Shown: piece after piece, positions 54,301 through 64,000 of the stretch
Layout: every line of letters starts with the position of its first letter
Position numbering within the stretch: the first letter of the stretch is position 1
Origin: Lunularia cruciata
Taxonomy: Eukaryota > Streptophyta > Marchantiopsida > Lunulariales > Lunulariaceae
DNA: 64,000 bases
Reading direction: 5' to 3'
NCBI GenBank assembly: GCA_948567375.1
Contig: OX419755.1
Span: 54,764,291 to 54,828,290 of the forward strand
Position numbers and translations under genes: made by a program
The notes under the pieces: generated by a model
What the model saw: only the letters and a program-made list of their open reading frames with translations
Database searches by the model: none
What the model was told of the DNA's origin: nothing

Positions 54301-55900
54301 ACGAGAGATTGAGAGAGCTTTTGGTTCAAATTTGTAAGACGGTACTGATTGCTAAGTTCTGATCTGATTTTATTGATTTACATACTGAGCATTAAACTTA
54401 CGGGCAAGGTCTTGACAAAGAAAAGGTACTCAGTATGGAAGTACAGAATGTTTGCTCTCTTCAAAGGTCAAGAATTGTTCGATCTTGTATGTGAGATTGA
54501 AGCTTGTCCGGTTGGTCCTCCTTCACATATGTGATTGGAAGAAACATATGCTAAACAAGCCATGGACTACCTTTCTTTGTGTGTTTCACCATCATCATTG
54601 TTTGGTTGCATGCAAAAGATTGATATTTTCAAGGAGGTTAAGGAGGCATGGGCAAATGTTTTCCAAATATGGACAAAAGTCAAGAAAGCCTCAATTGAAG
54701 TAGCAATTAATGGAGGTAAGAAAGACAATTTTAGCATCATGGACTATGTTTATTGCATTCATTGTTTGGTTGAGCAACTCAATAGCATTGGAATAAAACT
54801 TGAGGATGATAATCTAATTTTGCATACCATTCAAGGTACTAAAGAAGTACAAACTTCTTGAGACTTCTATAGCTAATAAAGATACTTATCCCTCAATTTG
54901 ATGATCTAGTCATGATGTTAGTCTTTGAAGAGATGCAAGGTGGTAGCTAGCACAACTACCAAAGGAGTATAAACCTTTTGAGACTTTTATAGTTGATATA
55001 GATACTTATCATCAATTCGATGAGCTAGTACAAATGTTAGATGTTAGTCTTTGGAGAGATGCAATGTCAAGGTGGCAGCACAAGATGGGGGAGGTAGTAT
55101 ACTTGTCACTCAAGATTAGATGTAGTTTTCTAGGAGAGATTGAGATAGAAGATGTAGAGGTTCATTTTGTGAAGATGTTATTGATAGAAGTCAATCCGTA
55201 CCAAGATGTCAAGAATTGCAAGCCATGTGCATGATGGACAAGTTCTATAACTACTACAAATCAGAAGGATTCCCACTCCAAAGATCATCTACTAGTGATG
55301 ATTTACACAATTGCATTAAGAACCGAGAGTGGAGAAGAGGTGTTCATTGACTCTAGGTGCTCAAACCACATGATCCATAAGATCTTGAGATGTGGCATAA
55401 AAGAGCAGGTCATATGCACCCTCAAAGATTGAATATGTAGCCTACTTCAAATCTATTTATGGTTCTTCTGATGTTTTCTCATTGTTAGCTTACAAGGATT
55501 TGTAATGCTTTTCAATTTGGTAAGTAAACTATAAAATCTTTTAAGCATCACGATTCAAGGGACACAAGGGTGTTAGAATTGATACACACCAATATATGGA
55601 TTGCTTACCAAAAGAGTTTGACATGTTGTAAGTATCTTATCTCATTAATGATAACATTCAATGTTTATGTGGGTCTACTTATTTAAAAAAAATTCAAATT
55701 TTCTTTTAGACAAATGATTTTGGTCTTCCAAATTTCCATGATATTTGTGAAAAATTAATACAACCAAAATATTATATGTCTACATTCCAACCAAATCATT
55801 TTGACATCTTTTAATGTGAATAAGGTATCAAGCAAGAAGATACTTGCAACTACATATCTCAACAAGTTGGAGTTGTTGAATAAAAGAACAGAGGCAACCG

Positions 55901-56530
55901 TGTAGGAAAAACAAAGGATGGGAAGACCCCATCAAGCCGTACAAGGGAGAGACAAAAAAGGTAACATGGGGCTAAGCCCCAATAGAGTCTGAATAAAAGA
56001 ACCAACATATTGCAAATGTTGCAAGAGTGTAATGTTTCAAGGACTAGACAAACTCCAGGAAAAACACAAGAGAAGAAACACAAGAGAGACACAAAGCTTC
56101 ATCTCTCAATACTCCAATGCCCCAAAGGAGCACTTTATCTTTATTATATAGCAAAGAGTATCTCTTCAAAGAGAGTTGCACCCTTGGACCATATACATGG
56201 ATTGATGACATGTTTGCAAGCTACACCCTTAGATTAGTTACATGTTGATACTTGTCCTATTTGGTTGCCCAAACAAGTTTGATCAAAGTGAATCTTTAGA
56301 GAATCTTCTTATAGGAAGCTCAAAATAGCATGGGTGAGTACCGGTGGAAGGCTCTCGATGAGACAACCATGGGAAGAAAGGAAATATCTTTCTCTCTAAA
56401 GGGCAATAATTTCATTCTTAAAGGCCTAATTTATCTATTTAGGCCTCCAAAATTGGCTCTAAAGTTTTCAAGGTTAAGAGCAGGTCAACATGGATCTGGA
56501 TTCTGATTGTAGCATGAAATGCTACAATCA
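55901..56530. repeat. LTR-like insertion in the copia fossil
   Basis: 630 bp bounded by TGTAGG and ACAATCA (TG...CA), lying between copia integrase and RT. It has a TATA-like segment (minus strand, about 56,145) and a perfect 15-bp-arm hairpin at one end. No target duplication was found, so ends are provisional. Confidence 0.5.
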
Positions 56531-56533
56531 GAA
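56501..56533. repeat. Perfect hairpin, 15-bp arms
   Basis: TTCTGATTGTAGCAT, loop GAA, ATGCTACAATCAGAA. Confidence 0.97.
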
Positions 56534-57388
56534 AAATATTTTAGAAATCAGATATTTTAGTGTGGAAGCATATTTATACTCCTCTTCCAACTTTTGTTAA
56601 GTTAAGTACCAAGGATAATGAGTTGTTGACTGATACAAATATGTATAAACAAACCATAAGAAGTCTTATTTATTTGATTCTTATAAGACCAAATCTAAGC
56701 TATGTTGTTAGACTAGTGAGTCAATTTGAACTATCACCAAGGAAGTCAAATTTGGAGGATTTTATGGTATGTGAAATTTACCATTCAATTGAGTCTTCAT
56801 TGTTGAGCTGGTGGATATCTATTCTATAAGGTTTTAGTGATGTGGATTGTGTAGGAAATGCTCAAGATAGTAGATCAATATTTTTAACTTTGGCAACTTT
56901 TCAATTAGTTGGTCATCAAAGAGGAAATCTACTTGGGTAGGAAATGTTTAAGATAGGAGATCAATATTTTTAACCTTGGAAACTCTGCAATTAGTTGGTC
57001 ATCAAAGAAGAAATATAATTTTGCCTTATCATCAATAGAAGCAAAATATAGAAGTGTTACCAATGTTACATATGAATCAATTTGGCTTCATACTTTATTC
57101 CAAGACATAGGATATAAATTCATGATCTTATCATCTTATCTACAAATAATATCTCCAGTATTGACCTTGCTAGAAATGCATTACTGCATGCTAGGCCAAG
57201 CATATGGAGGTTTATTATTATTTATTAGAGAATGATATTTATTGGAGAAAGAGATTTTTAATATCTCCCTATAATTTTGCAAATTGATGATATTTTCACC
57301 AAAGCTTTACCTCAAGATAAATTTGAATATTTTAGATCTCATATAGGCATCTAGGCATTTATATTGATGTTAGCTTGAGGGATAGTGT

Positions 57389-57615
57389 TGATAGAATGTC
57401 ATAATATAGTTTAACATGTAATTTGTGTTGGCAACAACAACAAAGTTCTTTTAGTGAAAAAAGACTTAAACCAAAACTTGTACACAATTTTTTCCTATAG
57501 ATATTGGAATAATATTAGTGTCTCATACACTATTTGATGGTGCACTTTAGTATACTCACCTCTTATTTCTACTTCTCAATAAATTCTTGGGCCATAATTG
57601 ATGTCAATTATTTCC
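57389..57615 (+). repeat. 3' LTR of the copia fossil
   Basis: Begins TGTTGATAGAATG shortly after the end of RNase H; related to 54,135-54,300. Confidence 0.7.
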
Positions 57616-58200
57616 CAAAATTCTTATTCAACACAAAAATATAATTTTGTATGGCTTAACCTTAGGTCCAACCTTTGGGTTAAACTCTAAAAAGAAAGTG
57701 ATGAGCTTGGATTTTCATGCTATTGAGTTATGGCAATAAAATTGGTTGAAGAACAAAAGATTTATCCTAAAGAAATGCACTCCCAAGGCTCTTTATAACA
57801 CCACATTATTTTCCATGTGTCTCATGTCCTTGATAAGCAAGAAGCACTTTGTCTATTTTTAGAACTCTAACTATGAAGCAAAATGCAACCAAATCCTTCT
57901 TAAGGTTGAATAGAAGTGACAAAAGTGACAATTAAATGCAATGAAATCAAAGAAAAAAATCAACAATGAAAATTTCAATGATAAAAGTGATAAAAATATG
58001 CAATATAATCAAAGAAGAACTATTTCTTAGGTTTCATTAGTATGATTTATCAATTGGTTGGTTCAATAAGGTTTAATCAAGAAATATGACTAAGTATGAT
58101 AGCAATTCTCTTTATTATATGTAATGCCCAAGAAATTCAAAATTTCTTACTTTGTCATGTTTCTCCTTGTTCAGAATAGAGGGAAGAGAAAAATTTATAC
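57616..58200. other. AT-rich stretch, nothing recognised
   Basis: No ORF or repeat structure of note. Confidence 0.4.
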
Positions 58201-58309
58201 CTTACGCTCGATAATTTTGTGACACCCGAAGCCTAAATGGGCATATGGGCTCTATTATACAAGAAGAAGGAACCTTCTGCCTCTATAAAGCCAGTAAGCC
58301 AATCGATGA

Positions 58310-58780
<471 letters not shown>

Positions 58781-58899
58781 CCACCATTAAAACTCTTTTG
58801 ATATACCTCCGCTATAATGTCGGAAATAGCAAAATAGTTAAACACTCGGTTTCAATTAACATTTAGGAGAGAAATCCCACGAAATTATATTTTGGTTGA

Positions 58900-61800
58900 A
58901 GATCTTGTGTTTGGAAAATACACTTCTTCACCAAATTGATGCCTTCACAAATAATGGTTGCAATTTTCAATGAAGATAAGAAATTGTCTCCTAAATATGG
59001 GACTCCAAAGTTTGAAAGAGCAAGAGGACTCTTTGGTGAAGAGAGAACAACAATACATAGATTTCAAGAACATGCAAAGATTCCTCCAAGATGGCTCATA
59101 GGGTAGAAAGTGATGGGAGATTGAAGACCCTTGCAAGCAAGGGAGGAAAAACCAAATCTAAAGAGCAAATTCAATGGTGGAGAGGTTTGAGATTTCCTTA
59201 GCCTTTAACTCTTCACAAATTTCTACGTCTTGCAATCTAAGTAAGTAGAGGAGAAATTTAGAGTCAATTTATGAGGAACATCATTTGCTAGCACAATGGT
59301 GAAGAGAGCTTCCTCTTGGGTTCTTAAGAATGCTCTAAAATTGAAGATCCCAATTGTCAATATGTGGGAAATGGCTACTTAAAGAGAGACATTGCAAAGG
59401 TTGAGAGTTAGTTTTCTTTTGTAAAATTGAGAGTATACTTTGGGTGTTATGGCTCTAGAGCTTTGTGGGATGAAGAGAGTAGTACTATGAGAGTTGAGAG
59501 CAAATATGAGAGAATGCACACCTTCCATTGGATAAAGACATTTGGGAGAGAACCTAGATTGGCAAGAAGCTATACTTTTGAATCTCAATTTAATCTCAAT
59601 AGGAAGATGGAAGTAAGGATAGATAAGGCCTTTGCCCATGGATAGGCATCCCACCAATGGATGATTAGTGGTCAATTACAAGAATACTTCTTGAAGGGAG
59701 ATTTTTGGAACATTGATGAAGATCTTCAAGCCCCCCAACTCACTACCTTTCTCATGAACCTGTAGGTTGCTTTCTTTTCAAGCACTTATTTTTGGATGGA
59801 TTTTGGATTGATTGAGGGAAGATCTTCCACACCTACATGTAGAAGATGTACAATGTGTTTGATTGGCTAGGACCACACTACTTGATTCCATTTTTGGTGC
59901 ATTTCTACATCAGCTATGGATTACTCACCAAGGAAGAGAAGTTAGAATTTTTGAGTCATGAAATGTTGCCTTCCTAATTTGAAGAAGACCCCAAGGCTTG
60001 AACCTAGTAGAGCTCATGCATGAAGTAGATGAAAAATACCAAAAGATGGGTGAGTTTATGAGTTCAATGAAGAAGGAGAAGAAGCACAAATTCCACACTA
60101 CTCCCATCATCAAGAAGTCTGGTATTTGGAAGAGTGAAAATATACTTCAAGCTATCAAGGAGTCGGATGAAAATGTAGACATCTAACCCAAAGAAGAAGA
60201 AGAAGAAGAAGAAGAAGAAGAAGAAGAAGAAGAAGAAGAAGAGAGATCTTTGGAAGTGCATGAAATGGATTTGATTGAGAAGGAGAAGCATCAGAGGGCT
60301 GCAAGAAGAAGAAGAAGACATCAAGATTCAAGAAGGAGAGGTCCTTGGAGAAGCCAATGTATGGGGAATCAACAACATGCTCACTCCTAAGTGCCATTCA
60401 TCAAAAGAACCCAAGAAGCTACCCTTTCAAGAATTGGGGAAGGAAGGTCACTTTGATGAAGACAACAAAGAAGATATTCCAAAGAAGGTCAAGGTACCAT
60501 CATAGGTACCCAAGCAAGAAGACATTTTTTTTGGAACAAACAAAATGTACTGCTTGAGGGGTACAAGAAATACATCGTGGAATGATGTAGACTCAAAATA
60601 TATTGCTGCCTTTGATGGTTTTGGATACTCACTATCCAACATACAAGAAGGAATTTCTACAAGTAACAAGTTATTTGACTATGGTGACCAAGATGAATGC
60701 TCAATTGGAGTAGCACAAGTTTGAAGTAGTTTCCTTGAAGAGCAAGGTGTTGTATCTTTGCAAAGAATAGAAGAAGCAAAAGGTAGAGTCAATTTCTTTG
60801 CATGAGGAGTTAGATACCTTGAAGATACCCAAGAAGGGTAGGAGAAGAGCAAGCCATTGAAGAACAAGTGTAACAAGGAATTGAAGAAAGATTTGACCGT
60901 GCTATGAGGTTCTTCATATGAACTTGAAGAAGATAATTGTTTAGTGAAGAGTCAACTTGAGACTCTTTGGAAGACAAAAGTGGATCTTTGGAAGTTGGTA
61001 GCTAAAGAGAAGGCAAAATCAATAGAGTTGATCCAACAATTCAAAGTGTAGGTGAGGCAATTGATGACTAACCAAACATTGGCGGTCATCTAGAAGGTGA
61101 ACTATAAGGAATCAACAACCAACTACCAAAGGGATACAATTATTTACATCATTGAATACCAAGAAATGGTGAAGAATTTGCAAGAAAGATTGAAGGTTGT
61201 GCACCAAGAGCTCATCAACAATATAAAAAATTCTGTGAACAAGGAAAAGCAAGAGAAGCTCCAACTCTTGGTAGTAGGTCCTACTTCTACACCAACCAAG
61301 GCTCTTCAAGATGGTGAAGTGATGGTGCAATTGTTGGTGAAGTGGTCAAAGGAGGAAAAACACCATAACTTGGTGAGGTGAGTATGCAACATCATGGAGG
61401 AGATGATGGTGGAGTTTGTGGAGAAAACCACCACCATAAATGAAGTACATGAGCTCCAATCAGCATGTTAGAAACTCATGGAACCAAACCTTGGAGAAAA
61501 TTGCCGTAAGACTTAGAACTGGGATAGAAACAAAGTTTTAGGAGTTGAGAGAGAGCTTGAGGATGACTTTGTAATCTGTTAGAGCTTGGTTAGACAAGGT
61601 AGTGGAGCCTTTAGAACTAGAAGGAAAGCTAAAGGAGGCACCATAGTCTTTAGTGCAAGTTGTCAAGGTAGTGGGGCAGCACATGTCATAATCACATTCT
61701 ATTTGTATCCTTCTAGACCTACACCTAGTAGTGGCCATGATTGACCATGAGGTGTTTCTAATTGTGGCCATTTCTTAGTGTTGTTAGTTTTGCAGTACTT

Positions 61801-62000
61801 AGTTTTGAGTGTTTATATCTATTTAAATGTAGCATTCAAAGTGCTGCATTGTCTTATAAAGATTGGTGAATAATGTGAAAGAGCTTCCTCACTCTTTGTC
61901 TTTGCACTTTGGTGAAGATCAGTAAACATTGGGGGTGCTTAGTGTGTGTGATCACTAGCTTTGGTGTGATCACTTGATACAATGCCTTGATGGCCTTTGA
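58900..62000 (+). mobile_element. Distant copy 3 of the coiled-coil repeat family
   Basis: At 59,896-59,955 the reading FLVHFYISYGLLTKEEKLEF parallels the conserved core of copies 1 and 2. After it come Lys/Glu-rich pieces (59,998-60,186, 60,275-60,505, 61,097-61,381) with heptad-like content, again as in copies 1 and 2. A TATA-like CTTATAAAG occurs at about 61,854. Stops are frequent. LTR boundaries were not found. Confidence 0.45.
60190..60242. repeat. (AAG)n microsatellite
   Basis: About 17 AAG units, giving a poly-Glu run in the sense frame. It sits in the coiled-coil ORF remnant and probably grew there. Confidence 0.97.
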
Positions 62001-64000
62001 GCTGTAGTTTTGTAAATAACCAAAGTGTGAAGACCAAATGGATAGATTGTATTAAAGATCTTGTAATATCTTGAAGATTGTGCCTTTTGAATAGCAAAAC
62101 CTCCCTAATTTGGTGAAGAGAATGCCTTTCAATTAGTAGGATATCATTTCAAGAAAGTAGTGCCTCCAAAGGGTAGGAAATTGGGTTTCAAGAAAGGCAA
62201 TGCCTTGTAGAGGAGTAGAACACTGATCTTGGGAGAAGACGGTGCCTTTAGAAGGGTCAAACACTATCTTTGGAAGACTGCACAACTAGATCTTTGGAAG
62301 GAGCAATGATGTCTAAAGAAGTTAGCACCTTCCAAAGAAGGGGTGATCTTTAGAAGACCACACTCCTTGTCTCTGGAAGAGTAGGACACTTATCTTCACA
62401 AAATCTTAGGAGACCTTTGGAGAAAAGGATCACCTCTTGTTCTAAACCATCACTTCTCAAAATTCATTGGAATTTATATATTTTTGTTCAAGTGATTGTT
62501 CTTTGTTGTTTCGAAAGTGTGCTTTCTTTGTGTCATTGTCTTCTTTTGGGAGTTGTCTTTTGGAGTTGTCTTTGGAATTTTTGGGAGTAGTTAAATAGTA
62601 AATAGTAAAGGACTTCAAATGTGACACTTTCATTTGTATTCAATCATTTCTGACCCATATTCTTATGGGATCAACCTATTACTTACTAAAATGCTTCAAT
62701 TGTATATTTACTAGGTTGTCACATTGTAGTTCAAGATATGATGGTAATATATATTTGTCTCTTCCTTTTAGGTATGATGATTGATAAGATAAAGAAAACA
62801 AGACTTTCTATATTCTTCAAGACAATTTGGTAGTCGGGTAAAACCTACCTCTCAAGAACGAGATTGAAATAGTGCATGAGTTGCACTGATGTTAATGGTA
62901 GAAGATTTATCCAAAAATCTTGATTTTGGAGTCAAGCAACAAGATTAGGGGAATTTTATGAAAAGGTAGTGCAACTTGGAAAGATTGATGCAAATTGAAG
63001 GCATCTAAATTTTCAAACTTCATTGGAGTGGCACTAGTGGTCATGGGAGGGGCTTATTTGGTGTTAGAGCAAATTTAGACAAGATTGTCACCTTTTTAGG
63101 TCTCAAATAGTCTCTTCTCACATCTCTCATTTATTTCTTGTTTTTTCTCTCTTGCTTTATTTCCTCTCTTTATTCTTTTATTTTGGGTGGGTACTATTTC
63201 CATCTTTTGGTTACATGTTCTTCTTTTTACTTTTGTGTGTAGAATACTAACATTGTAATATCTTACAATGCTTCCAATGTGTTCTTTATCATGGGGAATT
63301 GGAGGGACTACCATAGGCATTACATCTCATCTACTACACTCTATATCTAACGTGAGATCAAGGAATGGATTTTATCATCTGGTTTTTTAACACATACATA
63401 TTGTGGATTAGGTTCATTTCAATGGAATCCCTTCAATCCTTATATCATATCCTTTGCTCTCACTAATGGAGGATCCTACATAGGTTTGAGTCTCATATGG
63501 AGGATATCGCATCTTTTTATCACATCTATTCATGATTTCCCTCTCCTAGCCCCACATCCTAGCTCTGCCAAGCCACAACCATTATAGGATTATATTCTCA
63601 CTCTTATGTCCTTAGGATGTCAACATATACCACCTCACCAACAACCTACACAATCTTGTTAGGATTTTCCTTAGGTAGAGATTTCATTAGCACAACATGG
63701 AGGGAGATCTAGATGTCTACCAATAAGGGTGGAAGCCACTTCTCTTCCCATACTTAAACCCTCTTTGTATACTTGCTTTTGCTAGTTAGGTTTCACTAGA
63801 CTCATACTCAATGTTACATTCTCTCGATCTTATTCAGGTATATCTACCCATTTTATCTAGGCCACATATGTATACTAAGATCATATGCCTTTATGTCCTT
63901 AGTTTATCTAGACTATATATGTATATCAAGATCACTATACCTTTACATCCCATAGTGTGCTCCACACTTTTCTTACTAGTACAAGCTATTTTTTCAAATG
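62001..64000. other. AT-rich terminal stretch, no gene seen
   Basis: Contains short, imperfectly repeated motifs (TCTTTGGAAGA variants at about 62,220-62,420). No conserved ORF, RNA gene or clear transposon end. Confidence 0.4.

Larger units (their letters stand above)
54130..57615 (+). mobile_element. Ty1/copia fossil
   Basis: Ordered copia remnants lie between two diverged LTR stretches. Gag starts with YSVWKYRMFALFKGQELFDLV (about 54,430-54,490) and continues at 54,535-54,861. A protease remnant IDSRCSNHMIHK (about 55,345) is followed by the GAG-pre-integrase block DLEMWHKRAGHMHPQRLN (about 55,383-55,435) and an integrase piece near 55,530-55,600. The end of RT is at 56,560-56,800 (SLIYLILIRPNLSYVVRLVSQF). 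RNase H (ALSSIEAKYRS, about 57,025) and DIFTKALPQDKFE (about 57,290) follow. Many stops and deletions; long dead. An LTR-like insertion splits it at about 55.9-56.5 kb. Confidence 0.88.

Noticed and set aside
60064-60397. Poly-Phe and poly-Leu ORFs
   Set aside because: They are antisense translations of the (AAG)n microsatellite.

Overview
The window is nuclear DNA of a streptophyte plant. The evidence is plant-type intron-bearing genes, plastid- or mitochondrion-type leader sequences, a GT37 fucosyltransferase, and decayed Ty3/gypsy and Ty1/copia LTR retrotransposons. Several traits fit an early-diverging lineage (bryophyte, lycophyte or charophyte grade) better than a flowering plant: a CblC/MMACHC-type cobalamin-processing gene, a gypsy element carrying a cytosine methyltransferase, and short genes with short introns. 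I cannot name the species from sequence alone.

Layout. (1) 1-27.9 kb is AT-rich repeat territory. A chromovirus-type Ty3/gypsy element (3,061-8,650, TSD GAGGA) sits inside an older LTR-bearing repeat (about 299-10,137). A diverged copy of that repeat lies in inverted orientation at about 14,600-20,608. A decayed gypsy pol (about 20.6-26.0 kb, minus strand) and a minisatellite (26.4-27.0 kb) follow. (2) 28-40 kb is a gene island with three genes whose exon models close exactly in frame: a peptide deformylase 1A (minus, 29,489-31,145), a plastid-type SAM-dependent methyltransferase (minus, 32,325-34,834) and, head-to-head with it across 302 bp, a CblC/MMACHC homologue (plus, 35,137-38,166). (3) 40.6-50.5 kb holds a nearly complete, young Ty3/gypsy element on the minus strand. 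It encodes gag, zinc knuckles, protease, a DNA cytosine-5 methyltransferase domain, RT-RNase H, integrase and a terminal PHD finger. (4) 51.3-53.7 kb is a two-exon GT37 fucosyltransferase. (5) 54.1-57.6 kb is a Ty1/copia fossil interrupted by another LTR-like insertion. (6) About 58.5 kb contains a short cox1-like mitochondrial fragment. The rest, 58.9-62.0 kb, is a third, distant relative of the coiled-coil-encoding repeat.

How the parts relate. The three island genes belong to unrelated processes: N-terminal formyl removal in organelles, a SAM-dependent methylation, and B12 processing. The shared promoter space of the methyltransferase and CblC is the only obvious regulatory link. The most notable items are the DNMT+PHD retrotransposon, the plant CblC gene, heat-shock-element-like arrays in the chromovirus LTRs, and nonsense mutations in both gypsy elements that are almost all TAG or TGA, as expected from decay of methylated CHG and CG sites. 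All gene models come from reading the sequence; no database search was possible.
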